NCBI GenBank assembly: GCA_028868305.1
Contig: JAGWUS010000001.1
Coordinates: 1-64,000, forward strand
Direction: 5' to 3'
DNA length: 64,000 bases
DNA from: Burkholderiales bacterium
GTDB lineage: Bacteria > Pseudomonadota > Gammaproteobacteria > Burkholderiales > Burkholderiaceae_C
Shown here: positions 50,566-59,186 of the stretch, piece after piece
Layout of the letters: each line of letters begins with the position of its first letter
Numbering within the stretch: the first letter of the stretch is position 1
Position numbers and translations under genes: made by a program
Notes under the pieces: generated by a model
Told to the model about the DNA's origin: nothing
What the model saw: the letters and a program-made list of their open reading frames with translations, nothing else
Database searches by the model: none

Positions 50566-51677
50566 GGAGTGCCAACCTTGTCATCGACGGCTTGGCGGTT
50601 GCGCTGCGGCTTGCGCAGGGTCCAGTTGTTGTGGCGTATGCCCAGCCATAGCAGGGCTGCTGCCAGCGCACCACCATGCAAAGCCAGCAAAAAGTGGACA
50701 AATTCGACCTGGCGGTTTTCCACCCAGTTTTTTCCCAGCAAGAGCAAGTTGAAATACACCACAAAAGCCATAAATGCGAAGCCGATGTTGGCCGTCCGAC
50801 CCACGCGCGGATTGACCCCTGCAGAGGCCAGACCAATGACCACAAAGTTCAAGGCGGCCAGACCCAGACCAATGCGCCATGACAGCTCGGCCAGGTTGCG
50901 CGCGTTGGGTTCCTGCACCAGTTGCAACGTCGTCAGGGAGCTGGTGGGTACGTAGGTGCGCGCAGACTGGTCATCGGCGCCAACCCGCGCGCCATAGCGC
51001 TGAAACATGCTGATGGTCAGGTCCGGTTTGCCGGAAGTCTTTTCAAGACGCTGGCCGTTTTCCAGCACCAGAAATTTGTCACGGCCGATGATCTCGATCC
51101 GGCCGCGTTGCGCAGAGGCGACGGTTTCCTTACCCTGTTCACTGGTAGCAATGAATACATTGCTACCAGACTCCTTGCTCTGGCTGTCCTTCTCGATAAA
51201 GAATACCCGGTCGCCATTGGCTGATTCCTGAAACTGGCCGGGCTCGATACGCGCGATGTCGCCACGTTTCTCGTACTTGTCGCGCAGGTCTTCAATGCGA
51301 CCAAATGCCCATGGCAGGATGAACAGCGCCAGAGCAAAAATAACGACCAGAATAGGCCAGGCAAAGCGAAACAGCGGTTTGATCAGGGAGCTCAAGCCCC
51401 GGCCACTGCCAAACCAGATCACCATTTCGCTGTCGGCGTACATGCGCGTCAGCACACTGAGAATTGCGATGAACAGACTCATGGACAGAATCGTTGGCAT
51501 GTCGGACAGCACGGTGTAGCCCATGATGATGAGCACATCGGTCGGATTGAAGGTCCCCCGCGAGGCTTCGCCCACTGTGCGGATCAGTGTCATGGTCATC
51601 ACCACAGTCGCCAGCACCACCAAGGTGGCGCCGAAACTGCGGGCAAGTTCTTTGCGGACGGAGGAATGGAATAACAT
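50562..51677 (-). CDS. lptF: LPS export ABC transporter permease LptF
   Basis: Permease of 371 residues, partner of LptG. The opening MLFHSSVRKELARSFGATLVV, the periplasmic beta-jellyroll (ARIEPGQFQESANGDRVFFIE) and the terminal membrane helices are typical. It is divergent from pepA with only 23 bp between start codons, an arrangement common for lptFG-pepA in proteobacteria. A 12-bp-arm hairpin lies in the coding region at 51142-51169. Confidence 0.94.
   Translation of the reverse strand: MLFHSSVRKELARSFGATLVVLATVVMTMTLIRTVGEASRGTFNPTDVLIIMGYTVLSDMPTILSMSLFIAILSVLTRMYADSEMVIWFGSGRGLSSLIKPLFRFAWPILVVIFALALFILPWAFGRIEDLRDKYEKRGDIARIEPGQFQESANGDRVFFIEKDSQSKESGSNVFIATSEQGKETVASAQRGRIEIIGRDKFLVLENGQRLEKTSGKPDLTISMFQRYGARVGADDQSARTYVPTSSLTTLQLVQEPNARNLAELSWRIGLGLAALNFVVIGLASAGVNPRVGRTANIGFAFMAFVVYFNLLLLGKNWVENRQVEFVHFLLALHGGALAAALLWLGIRHNNWTLRKPQRNRQAVDDKVGTP
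51142..51169. repeat. Perfect hairpin inside lptF
   Basis: CTGGTAGCAATG (51142-51153) pairs fully with CATTGCTACCAG (51158-51169) around AATA. It is within conserved-length coding sequence (FIATSEQG). Its GCTACC end resembles the terminator arms at 17524-17554 and the GCTAC box of the dispersed repeats, but a relation is not established. Confidence 0.45.
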
Positions 51678-51700
51678 CGGTGCGAAGGAAAACCCGAATT

Positions 51701-53158
51701 ATGAACTTTGAACTCAAGTCAATGGGTCTGGTGGCGGTTGCCAGTGAAAAATGTGACGCACTGGTGCTGCTGGTGCCTGAAGCTTACAAGACCGGCAAGG
51801 ACGATTTGTCGCAGCTAGTTGCGCAGGCCATCAAGGACAAGGATCTGGAGACCAGGCCCGGAAAATTGCTTGCACTGTACCGACCGGTGCAGGCCAATGC
51901 GCTGCGTGTGGTGCTGGCGGGTGTGGGAGAGGGCAATGCCAAGCAGGTGCGAACAGCGCTGACGGCCGTCTTGGCCGGATTGAAAGGTACAGCGATCAAG
52001 AAGCTGGTGGTGTGCTTTGCAGCCCCAGCGCGGGAAGACGGTGTGCGGGCAGCGGTGCACGCGGTGGCAGATGCAAGCTATACCTACACAACCACCAAGT
52101 CCAAACCTGAGGGACGGACTTTGCAGAAGCTTCTGCTTGTAGTCTCCAACGCGTCCGAAGTGCAGGGTACATTTGAGCGCGCGGTAGGGATTGTGAGCGG
52201 CGTGGAACTGGCCAAGGAGTGGGCCAATCGGCCCGCCAACCATGCAACCCCCAGCCTGCTCGCCAGGGCGGCACACGAGTTGGCCAAGTTGCCAAAAATC
52301 AGTTGTACGGTGCTGGGCCCCAAAGAAGTTGCCAAATTGGGCATGGGTTCCTTCATGGCGGTGGCGCAAGGTTCTGATGAGCCCTTGCGTTTCATCGTCC
52401 TACGGTACGACGGTGCTACAAAGTCGCATGCTCCTACGGTGCTGATCGGGAAGGGTATTACCTTTGACAGTGGCGGCATTTCGATCAAGCCCGCGCCTGA
52501 AATGGATGAAATGAAATTCGACATGTCCGGGGCGGCCAGTGTGCTGGGCGTGTTCAAGTCCCTTTCCATTTTGAAGCCTGCCATGAATGTGGTGGGCTTG
52601 ATTCCATCCTGCGAAAACCTGTTGAGTGGCCGGGCGGTCAAACCTGGCGACGTGATCACCAGCATGAGTGGACAGACCATTGAGGTTCTCAATACCGATG
52701 CAGAAGGTCGTCTCGTGCTGTGCGATGCGCTGACCTACGCCGAACGCTTCAAGCCCCGTGCAGTGGTAGACATTGCCACCCTGACTGGCGCCTGCATGGT
52801 TGCGCTGGGGGGGGTGCGCAGCGGTCTGTTTGCCTCACAGGAGGATCTGGGCGCTGCCCTGTTTGCCGCGGGCGAAGCTGCGCAGGATCTGTGCTGGCGG
52901 CTGCCGCTGGATGATGACTATGCGGAAGGACTCAAAACCGGTTTTGCTGACGTGGCCAATGTGGCCGGGCGGGCGGGCGGTGCAATCACTGCGGCGAAGT
53001 TCCTACAGCGTTTTACCGAGAAGTTTCCCTGGGCCCATCTGGATATTGCAGGCACAGCCTGGAAGAGCGGCGCGGCCAAGGGCGCGACCGGTCGCCCCGT
53101 CGGCCTGCTGGTGGAATATCTCATGACGCAGTCCGCCCATCCCAATGCTAGCCCATGA
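51701..53158 (+). CDS. pepA: Leucyl aminopeptidase
   Basis: M17 metallo-aminopeptidase of 485 residues. Metal and catalytic residues are seen in GKGITFDSGGISIKPA, MDEMKFDMSGAASV and NTDAEGRLVLCDAL (with the catalytic Arg), followed by ATLTGACMVALG. It removes N-terminal amino acids from peptides, and in E. coli it also binds DNA. The start MNFELKSMG at 51701 is chosen. It overlaps holC by 4 bp, as in many proteobacteria. Confidence 0.96.
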   Translation: MNFELKSMGLVAVASEKCDALVLLVPEAYKTGKDDLSQLVAQAIKDKDLETRPGKLLALYRPVQANALRVVLAGVGEGNAKQVRTALTAVLAGLKGTAIKKLVVCFAAPAREDGVRAAVHAVADASYTYTTTKSKPEGRTLQKLLLVVSNASEVQGTFERAVGIVSGVELAKEWANRPANHATPSLLARAAHELAKLPKISCTVLGPKEVAKLGMGSFMAVAQGSDEPLRFIVLRYDGATKSHAPTVLIGKGITFDSGGISIKPAPEMDEMKFDMSGAASVLGVFKSLSILKPAMNVVGLIPSCENLLSGRAVKPGDVITSMSGQTIEVLNTDAEGRLVLCDALTYAERFKPRAVVDIATLTGACMVALGGVRSGLFASQEDLGAALFAAGEAAQDLCWRLPLDDDYAEGLKTGFADVANVAGRAGGAITAAKFLQRFTEKFPWAHLDIAGTAWKSGAAKGATGRPVGLLVEYLMTQSAHPNASP

Positions 53159-53589
53159 CTACGGACGTTGCCTTTCATTTCGGGGCCCCTGATAAACTGG
53201 CCTATGTCTGTCGCCTGCTACGCAAGGCTACAGCCAGCGGTGTGCGTGTGATGGTGGTCGGTGCAGGAGAGACTCTGCAGCAGCTGGATACTGCGTTATG
53301 GGCATTAGCAGCTACAGATTTTGTGACCCATACTTATGCCGAAGCACCCGGTACGTTGGCTGCACGCTCATCAGTGGTGTTGTCTGGCGATGCATCGCTG
53401 GATTGTTCACGTTTGCCGGTGCTGGTCAACCTGCTGGAGCAGGCTCCATTGGGCTTTGAGCGGTTTGCCCGTGTCATTGAAGTCGTCAGCACGGATGAGG
53501 CAGACCGTAACTTAGCCCGTGAGCGCTGGAAACACTACATGCGTCAGGGTATTGCCATTACGCGGCACGACTTGGCCCTGAAGGCTTGA
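53155..53589 (+). CDS. holC: DNA polymerase III subunit chi
   Basis: HolC of 144 residues, the clamp-loader accessory that links the holoenzyme to SSB. DVAFHFGAPDKLAYVCRLLRKA, then LWALAATDFVTH and SSVVLSGD, and the C-terminal RWKHYMRQGIAITRHDL match the family. ATG overlaps the pepA stop. Confidence 0.92.
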   Translation: MTTDVAFHFGAPDKLAYVCRLLRKATASGVRVMVVGAGETLQQLDTALWALAATDFVTHTYAEAPGTLAARSSVVLSGDASLDCSRLPVLVNLLEQAPLGFERFARVIEVVSTDEADRNLARERWKHYMRQGIAITRHDLALKA

Positions 53590-53593
53590 GCCC

Positions 53594-53896
53594 ATGACGT
53601 CTCCCAAACCCAGGTCCCGCTTTCTTCCGACACTGACGGAGGTGGTTCATCCCGGAAGCATCGTACCGGGTGTGGTGCAGACGCAGGTGGCGAATCCACC
53701 GCCGGCCGCTGTCTACGATTCAAGGGCCCTCTTTGCCTTGCAGCAGGAACTCGCACATGCACTGCAGATTCAACTGCGTGTCATGCTGGATGCGCAGCTC
53801 CAGCAACTACTTCCGCAGTTGCATGCAGGCATTGATACCGCAGTTCATGAAGCCGTCGCCAAGGCGATTGTTGCCCGGATTGCGGCCACGGATTGA
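53594..53896 (+). CDS. Small conserved hypothetical protein downstream of holC (DUF2486-like)
   Basis: Protein of 100 residues beginning MTSPKPRSRFLPTLTEVVHPG. It has a Pro-rich stretch (QTQVANPPPAAVYDS) and an amphipathic C-terminal helix (FALQQELAHALQIQLRVMLDAQLQQLLP). The N-terminal FLPTLTEVV matches what I remember of DUF2486 proteins that follow holC in Burkholderiales; the assignment is from memory. Function unknown. It starts 4 bp after holC. Confidence 0.7.
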   Translation: MTSPKPRSRFLPTLTEVVHPGSIVPGVVQTQVANPPPAAVYDSRALFALQQELAHALQIQLRVMLDAQLQQLLPQLHAGIDTAVHEAVAKAIVARIAATD

Positions 53897-54030
53897 CCCG
53901 AACAGAATAAAAAAAATCCGCATTCAGGGGCTTCCCTATAGTTGCAGAGAAGAAACTCGGTTATCGTGCCGCGTGTGTGGAATAATTTTATTCACGCCGT
54001 TTTTCTTCATTTTTTATTTTTGGAGTTTTT

Positions 54031-55218
54031 ATGCAATTCAAAGTGAAAAGTACTTTGACAGTTTTGGCTGCGGCAGTGCTGTTGGTGGCTTGCGGCAAGA
54101 AAGAAGAAGCGGCTGCTCCCGCTGTGGCTCCTGCTACCCCAGCAGCAGCTGTGGTGAAGATTGGTCACGTTGGTCCTACCAGCGGCGCGATCGCTCACTT
54201 GGGTAAAGACAATGAAAACGGTGCACGCATGGCCATCGAGGAGTTGAACGCTGCTGGCGTGACAATCGACGGCAAGAAGGTCACACTGGAACTGATGGCA
54301 GAAGACGATGCTGCAGATCCCAAGCAAGGTACTGCCGTTGCCCAGAAGCTGGTCGATGCAAAGGTCTCAGGTGTGATTGGTCACTTGAATTCCGGAACCA
54401 CTATTCCCGCATCCAAGATTTACAGCGATGCAGGCATTCCCCAGATTTCTCCCTCTGCGACCAACCCCAAGTACACACGCCAGGGCTTCAAGACGGCTTT
54501 CCGCGTGGTGGCTGACGACACACAGCTGGGTAGTGCACTGGGCAAGTACGCGGTCGGCACTCTCAAGGGCAAGTCCATTGCCGTGATCGATGACCGTACC
54601 GCCTATGGTCAGGGTGTGGCTGAAGAGTTCACCAAGGCCGTTGAAGGCGCTGGTGGCAAAGTTGTGGCAAAAGAGTTCACTACCGACAAGGCAACCGATT
54701 TCAACTCCATCCTGACCACTATCAAGGGCAAGAAGCCTGACGTAGTTTTCTTCGGTGGTATGGACGCGGTTGCCGGTCCCATGCTCAAGCAGATGAAGTC
54801 TCTGGGCATCAAGGCGAAGTTCATGGGCGGAGATGGCATCTGCTCCACCGAGTTGGTGAAGCTTGGCGGTGACGCCATTGCGGACGACCAGGTTTTCTGC
54901 GCTGAAGCGGGTGGCGTGGAAGGCGAAGCCAAGGTTGGTATGGATGAGTTCAAGGCCAAGTTCAAGGCCAAGTTCAATACAGATGTGCAGGTGTACGCTC
55001 CCTACGTATATGACTCGGTCAAGATCATGGTGGCTGCCATGGTCAAGGCTAACTCCTCTGACCCAGCGAAGTACCTGCCCGTGCTGGCCGCTACTACGGA
55101 CTACAAGGGCGTAACTGGTCCAATCTCCTTCGATGAAAAGGGCGATATCAAGAACGGCGCTTTGACCTTGAAAACCGTGCGCGCTGGCAAGCTTGAAACC
55201 ATTGCTGTGATCCGCTGA
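54031..55218 (+). CDS. Branched-chain amino-acid ABC transporter substrate-binding lipoprotein (LivK-like)
   Basis: Binding protein of 395 residues. The N-terminus has a lipobox LVAC with Cys at about 21 followed by an Ala/Pro linker (KKEEAAAPAVAPATPAAA), an organisation shared with the ArgT-like protein of this window. Type I fold blocks are present: HVGPTSGAIAHLGKDNENGARMAIEELN, GVIGHLNSGTTIPASKIYSD and DDRTAYGQGVAEEF. The ATG has a GGAG ribosome site. No permease genes are next to it; it stands alone before a strong terminator, so it is probably abundant and used by a transporter encoded elsewhere. Confidence 0.9.
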   Translation: MQFKVKSTLTVLAAAVLLVACGKKEEAAAPAVAPATPAAAVVKIGHVGPTSGAIAHLGKDNENGARMAIEELNAAGVTIDGKKVTLELMAEDDAADPKQGTAVAQKLVDAKVSGVIGHLNSGTTIPASKIYSDAGIPQISPSATNPKYTRQGFKTAFRVVADDTQLGSALGKYAVGTLKGKSIAVIDDRTAYGQGVAEEFTKAVEGAGGKVVAKEFTTDKATDFNSILTTIKGKKPDVVFFGGMDAVAGPMLKQMKSLGIKAKFMGGDGICSTELVKLGGDAIADDQVFCAEAGGVEGEAKVGMDEFKAKFKAKFNTDVQVYAPYVYDSVKIMVAAMVKANSSDPAKYLPVLAATTDYKGVTGPISFDEKGDIKNGALTLKTVRAGKLETIAVIR

Positions 55219-55252
55219 TTCAGCGCGCTCACTTCAAACGGCTTCTGGCCAT

Positions 55253-55287
55253 AGAAAGGACTCTCGAAAGGGCGTCCTTTTTTTCGT
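55253..55287 (+). terminator. Intrinsic terminator after the LivK-like gene
   Basis: AAAGGAC (55255-55261) and GTCCTTT (55274-55280) form the stem and TTTTT follows. It lies 36 bp after the stop codon. Confidence 0.8.
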
Positions 55288-55342
55288 TCAATTGCAGCCG
55301 TTGTTTAAAACTGCGGCCCAACGATGTAGAATGGCAGGCTTT

Positions 55343-55432
55343 GGAGCGGTGGATGAGCGGTTTAAGTCACACGCCTGGAAAGCGTGCGTGGGGTAAAACC
55401 CACCGCGGGTTCGAATCCCGCCTGCTCCGCCA
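55343..55432 (+). tRNA. tRNA-Ser (anticodon GGA), integration target
   Basis: The 90-nt sequence has the long variable arm of a Ser tRNA. Acceptor GGAGCGG pairs with CTGCTCC, the anticodon loop is CTGGAAA with GGA, the T-arm contains GGTTCGAATCC and CCA is encoded. Anticodon GGA reads Ser codons UCC/UCU. A tyrosine integrase gene starts 197 bp downstream in the same direction, the usual arrangement for an element integrated at a tRNA 3' end. The matching attR is not in the window. Confidence 0.97.
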
Positions 55433-55479
55433 GAAATAGGTTCTCAACGGTCTCCAACCGTGTAAGCAGACCCCCTAAG

Positions 55480-55518
55480 AGCCCTTGTTTCCCAGTGAAG
55501 CAGGGGCTTTTTTTTTCT
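55480..55518 (+). terminator. Terminator after tRNA-Ser
   Basis: AGCCCTTGTTTC pairs (two G-U wobbles) with GAAGCAGGGGCT and a run of nine or more T follows. It separates the tRNA transcript from the integrase gene. The stem begins about 47 bp after the tRNA. Confidence 0.75.
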
Positions 55519-55551
55519 TGCGTCTTTTCCGGTATTCTTGAAGCCACGGTT

Positions 55552-55617
55552 TTTTGTGGGTAACGATGAGGGTAATAAAGCCGTTACCCACACCAGTCCC
55601 CGCCGTTACCCACAAAA
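55552..55617. repeat. Three CGTTACCCAC sites before the integrase gene
   Basis: TTTTGTGGGTAACG (55552-55565) is the exact complement of CGTTACCCACAAAA (55604-55617), and a third CGTTACCCAC lies between (55582-55591). The last site ends 11 bp before the integrase start codon. They could be integrase arm-type sites or operators for integrase autoregulation. Confidence 0.6.
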
Positions 55618-55628
55618 CGGGAGGTTTC

Positions 55629-56855
55629 ATGGCTTTAACTGATACCGCCATCAAGAAGGCGCAGCCAGCCGAAAAGCAATACCGAATGCCTGACGACCGG
55701 GGATTGGTGCTGCTGGTGCGTCCCAACGGTTCCAAGCTGTGGCAATTACGGTACAGGCACGAAGGCAAGGAAAAAACGGCATCCCTAGGGCAATACCCGG
55801 ACGTGAGCCTAGCCGCAGCGCGGGCACTTCGGGACGAGCAGCGTAAGCTGGTTGCCAGTGGCAGCGATCCGGTGGCCGTGAAGCATGCGCAGCGCAAAGC
55901 CAAGGCCGTTTCCAACGCCAATAACTTTGAGGCTGTAGCCCGTGAATGGTGGGACCATTGGAGACACGCCCGGACCAGTGACCACCACGTGACCCAAACT
56001 CTGCGGCGGCTGGAGGCGGACGTTTTTCCAAAAATCGGCACCCGCCCCGTGTCAGAGATTGAAGCCCCCGAACTGGTGGAACTTGCCAAGGACATCGAGA
56101 AGCGCGGCGCCAGTGATTTGGCGAAACGCTCTCTGCAAACATGCAGTCAGATATTCCGCTATGCCATCGCCCACGGTAAGGCGCGGCGTAATCCGGCGTC
56201 GGACGTCAAACCCTCCGAGATACTGAAAGGGCGTAAGGTCGAAAACTTTGCGCGGGTGAGTGCAGCGGAATTGCCTCAGCTACTGCGCAAGATCGAAGCC
56301 TATAAAGGCAAGCCCACAACCCGGCTGGCAATGAAGCTGATGGCCCTGACATTCGTACGTACCAGCGAACTGATTGAGGCGAAGTGGGCAGAGTTTGATT
56401 TAGATGCCGCACGCTGGGATATTCCGGGTGAACGGATGAAAATGAAAACCCCGCACATCGTGCCACTGTCATCACAAGCACTGGATGTGCTGCGCACCCT
56501 GCAGACCATCACAGGTGGGCGGGAGCTTCTATTCCCCGGTGAGCGCGACCACGCCAAGCCAATGAGCAACAACACCATCTTGAAGGCGTTGGAAATCATG
56601 GGGTATGGCCCGCACAGTGCAACACCGCACACAGGCCACGGTTTTCGGGGCATAGCGTCCACAGTTCTGCACGAACACCAGTTCGAACACGCCCACATTG
56701 AGGCGCAGCTAGCCCATGCAGAACGCAGTTCGGTTTCAGCGGCATACAACAAGGCCCAGTACTTGCCCCAGCGGGCGGCAATGATGGCTTGGTGGGGAAA
56801 CTTCGTGGAAGCTGCAGCGAAGGGGAACGTGTTGCCGCTGCGCAAATTGGCGTGA
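55629..56855 (+). CDS. int: Tyrosine-type integrase (P4-like)
   Basis: Site-specific recombinase of 408 residues with an N-terminal arm-binding domain (DUF4102; residues 1-90, LTDTAIKKAQPAEKQYRMPDD), a core-binding SAM-like domain and the catalytic domain. Active-site residues are visible: Arg in LTFVRTSEL, Lys in MKMKTPHIVPLS, HGFR box in TGHGFRGIAST, His in LAHAERSSVS and Tyr in AAYNKAQYLP. It has a strong GGGAGG ribosome site before ATG 55629. It should integrate and excise the element at tRNA-Ser. The element's remaining genes lie downstream in the same direction. Confidence 0.95.
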   Translation: MALTDTAIKKAQPAEKQYRMPDDRGLVLLVRPNGSKLWQLRYRHEGKEKTASLGQYPDVSLAAARALRDEQRKLVASGSDPVAVKHAQRKAKAVSNANNFEAVAREWWDHWRHARTSDHHVTQTLRRLEADVFPKIGTRPVSEIEAPELVELAKDIEKRGASDLAKRSLQTCSQIFRYAIAHGKARRNPASDVKPSEILKGRKVENFARVSAAELPQLLRKIEAYKGKPTTRLAMKLMALTFVRTSELIEAKWAEFDLDAARWDIPGERMKMKTPHIVPLSSQALDVLRTLQTITGGRELLFPGERDHAKPMSNNTILKALEIMGYGPHSATPHTGHGFRGIASTVLHEHQFEHAHIEAQLAHAERSSVSAAYNKAQYLPQRAAMMAWWGNFVEAAAKGNVLPLRKLA

Positions 56856-57075
56856 TTTGTTGCAAATTTGAGTCGCAAACCAAATTTATTTTCTTCCTTA
56901 TCTTGTGGATGCCTGTAGACGCTTAAATACGTACGAATAATTGATTGCTACATAAATGATAGCATAAACGCTATTGATTTAGCCAATTTTGAGATGGTTA
57001 ACCGTTTACGTAAACGCACAGTCATCGTACATTGGAACCCTAAATGCAGCCGTATGGACTGCGGAAAGGGTAACA
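56856..57075. promoter_or_regulatory. A+T-rich regulatory gap before the AlpA-like genes
   Basis: This 220-bp gap contains no gene that I can support. It holds several dyads: GATAGC/GCTATT (56958-56963 and 56970-56975) and the perfect palindrome CGTTTACGTAAACG (57003-57016). These are likely operators for the element's own regulators and the promoter of the plus-strand operon. No -35/-10 pair is clearly best. Confidence 0.45.
57003..57016. promoter_or_regulatory. Perfect 14-bp palindrome, candidate operator
   Basis: CGTTTACGTAAACG is fully symmetrical and lies 60 bp before the first AlpA-like start codon. It is a candidate binding site for a dimeric repressor or for an AlpA-type regulator of the element. 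Confidence 0.45.
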
Positions 57076-57345
57076 ATGCAAGAAGGCGATGCGGAAGCGA
57101 AAAGGACCAGAACTAAAGAGAAAATCGTTGTAGTCCATCCCGATGGACTGTTGCGCGTAGACGAGGTGCAAGTGCTTGCGAAGAAAAGTCGCTCCAGCAT
57201 TTTCAAAGACGTAAAACTCAACCGTTTTCCAGCACCCGTGCGATCTGGGCCCCGTTGGACCCGATGGCACGCAAAGGCCGTCCTTGCTTTTGTGGCTGAT
57301 CCAGCCGCGTGGATTGCCGCCCAAACACAAGAGGTGTCAGCATGA
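57076..57345 (+). CDS. AlpA-like small DNA-binding protein 1
   Basis: Protein of 89 residues. LLRVDEVQVLAKKSRSSIFKDVKLNRFPAPVRSGPRWTRWHAKAV is the AlpA/excisionase-type winged-helix pattern: helix-turn-helix, then a hairpin with a basic turn. AlpA proteins activate excision and early genes in P4-like prophages and phage satellites. It starts with ATG after GGAAAGGG and ends in an ATGA overlap with the next gene. Confidence 0.75.
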   Translation: MQEGDAEAKRTRTKEKIVVVHPDGLLRVDEVQVLAKKSRSSIFKDVKLNRFPAPVRSGPRWTRWHAKAVLAFVADPAAWIAAQTQEVSA

Positions 57346-57578
57346 CATCTTCTAGCAATTTGGTTCCGGTTCGCCGTTGGGTACGGGTCAAACAAGTCGC
57401 GTATCACTATGACGAATTCGGAAACAAAGTCCCCGGCATCCTTCCATTTTCGGTAGCAACGATCTGGCGGCTGACTGCAAAAAAGAAACTACCTCAGCCC
57501 CACCGGTTTGATGGCGGCACATTCTGGGATGCTGCAGAACTAGAGGCGTTTGTGCAAGCCAGAAAGGCTGCGGAATGA
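57342..57578 (+). CDS. AlpA-like small DNA-binding protein 2
   Basis: Protein of 78 residues with a second MerR/AlpA-type helix-turn-helix (ILPFSVATIWRLTAKKKLPQPHRFDGGTFWDAAELEAFV). It overlaps both neighbours by 4 bp. Two such proteins in tandem suggest either a regulator plus an excisionase, or a heterodimer. Confidence 0.7.
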   Translation: MTSSSNLVPVRRWVRVKQVAYHYDEFGNKVPGILPFSVATIWRLTAKKKLPQPHRFDGGTFWDAAELEAFVQARKAAE

Positions 57579-58036
57579 ACCTACCAGTAATTCAACCCCA
57601 TACCGATGACTTCATTGACGATGCAGCCCAATACGCATGCGAAAACTTGGGACTTGATGCGCTGGCAGCAAAGCACCGCATTTCTGCAAGTGCTGCGCTG
57701 GCGCGAATCAGTGACCCGGAAACACTGAAAGCGGTAGAGGCACGGGCAGTGACTTTAGGGCAATCGGGAGCAGCGGCCCGTGCACAGAGTCATGGGCTGC
57801 TTCGTAAGTGCCTCAAGCAGTTGGATAGTCAATTGGAAACCGGGCAACTAGGTGCTGTAACGCTCGTACGGATCGCCGAATTTGTCCACAAGGTTACTGG
57901 CATGGCTCCAATGGAGCGTGCGCCCGTTGCGGAAAACAAGGAAAAATTCTCAGTCCATATCATTCTGTCGAATTCCCCCGGCGGCACACCAGTCGATGTC
58001 ATGGACGTAGTTTCGCGCGAGGTGCGCGATGAGTGA
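57575..58036 (+). CDS. Hypothetical protein of the element
   Basis: Unrecognised protein of 153 residues. It has a helical, Ala-rich N-terminal half (about residues 10-75, including a possible helix-turn-helix, LDALAAKHRISASAALARI) and a second helical stretch RKCLKQLDSQLETGQLGAVTLVRIAEFV. The end is a short beta/loop part. It lies between the AlpA-like genes and the primase, with 4-bp and 8-bp overlaps, so it belongs to the same transcript. Confidence 0.6.
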   Translation: MNLPVIQPHTDDFIDDAAQYACENLGLDALAAKHRISASAALARISDPETLKAVEARAVTLGQSGAAARAQSHGLLRKCLKQLDSQLETGQLGAVTLVRIAEFVHKVTGMAPMERAPVAENKEKFSVHIILSNSPGGTPVDVMDVVSREVRDE

Positions 58037-59186
58037 GTACCTGAGCACTATGCCACTGGCTGACTGGACCAGCGCGACATCTATCTACCCTAGCGCAATG
58101 CAAACAGTTCCGATGGCGGAACACCAACGGTGCACACTGCCTCAGCTCGCAGAAATACTCGCACCTGCAAGTGGGCCACAGGTCATTGCTAACAAATACT
58201 CCGGTAAATACTTCACACCCGGATTGTTGAGAGTCGCCCCGCTAGTAGGAAAAACACTGGAGAGAGCGAAATCATCAGGCTCGCCCCAAACTGGCAAGCA
58301 GCGCAGCACCAGGCATATGACCGATAGCGGCGGGCTTTTGGTCTTTGATTTTGATAAGTCCGACCGCACGCAGGTAGACCGTATCGCAGCACGTTTGGAG
58401 AGCGAATGCATCAGCTATTTCCTCTTTACCTCTTGGAGTATCGGTCTGCCGGAAAAGCCCGGTTACCGTGTGCGCATACTCATCCCAGTGGACGCGGACC
58501 TTGACGGCGCGGCCTACAAACAAACATGGCACGCTTGCAATAAAACCCTGTTTGAGTCTGCCGGGGACCCTAGCGGTGACAAACTCTGTCAGCAGCAAGG
58601 GTGCTGGGCTATCGGGCCGGGACGTGAGAAATTTGCCGAACGGCGCATTTTCATAGGTGGTGTTGCTTCAGTTAAGGCGTTGACACCGACAGTCCCGCAA
58701 ATCGGTCACAGGGTTGCTACCCCCATACGTCAGGCAATAGGCAAAACGTTGCACTGGGACGGACCGCACCCGAGCCTTAAGCAGATAGCTATGGCCGTGG
58801 CAGTAATGGACCCCGACAATTACAGCCATTGGGACCGCACCATATGCCTGCTGATCGCCATTTCAAAGGGCCACGGCATGGACACGGCGCAATTGCTGCG
58901 GATCGCATTGGATTTTGAAAATCGCAGTGCCCAGATAAGCCGTTCAAAGAACGACAGTCCGCAGTATTCAACACCTGCCCGTTTTGCCAACTGGACACCG
59001 GCAATCACTCCTTCTATCGCAGCGGCCAGTCTGTTTGCCATGGCTCGGGACACCGCAGAACAGACCTACCGTAAAGCAGTGCAGACGCATGTTTGGGCCG
59101 GTGCAAAGCCCGCCTGGACATACCTCGCCGGATACCACCCAAAGCGCTGGAGTGAAATCCGTGCCGAATCTGAGGTGCAAGTATGA
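58029..59186 (+). CDS. Primase-polymerase-like protein with PriCT-type domain
   Basis: Protein of 385 residues. The block GLLVFDFDKSDRTQVDRI (DFD at 107-109) followed by YFLFTSWS and GYRVRILIPVDADL has the order of archaeo-eukaryotic-type primase catalytic strands seen in plasmid, phage and satellite RepB/prim-pol proteins. The second half (LKQIAMAVAVMDPDNYSHWDRTICLLIAISKGHG) resembles PriCT-2 domains. It would start DNA synthesis of the excised element. It overlaps the ATPase gene by 4 bp. The assignment is by motif and context only. Confidence 0.6.
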   Translation: MSEYLSTMPLADWTSATSIYPSAMQTVPMAEHQRCTLPQLAEILAPASGPQVIANKYSGKYFTPGLLRVAPLVGKTLERAKSSGSPQTGKQRSTRHMTDSGGLLVFDFDKSDRTQVDRIAARLESECISYFLFTSWSIGLPEKPGYRVRILIPVDADLDGAAYKQTWHACNKTLFESAGDPSGDKLCQQQGCWAIGPGREKFAERRIFIGGVASVKALTPTVPQIGHRVATPIRQAIGKTLHWDGPHPSLKQIAMAVAVMDPDNYSHWDRTICLLIAISKGHGMDTAQLLRIALDFENRSAQISRSKNDSPQYSTPARFANWTPAITPSIAAASLFAMARDTAEQTYRKAVQTHVWAGAKPAWTYLAGYHPKRWSEIRAESEVQV

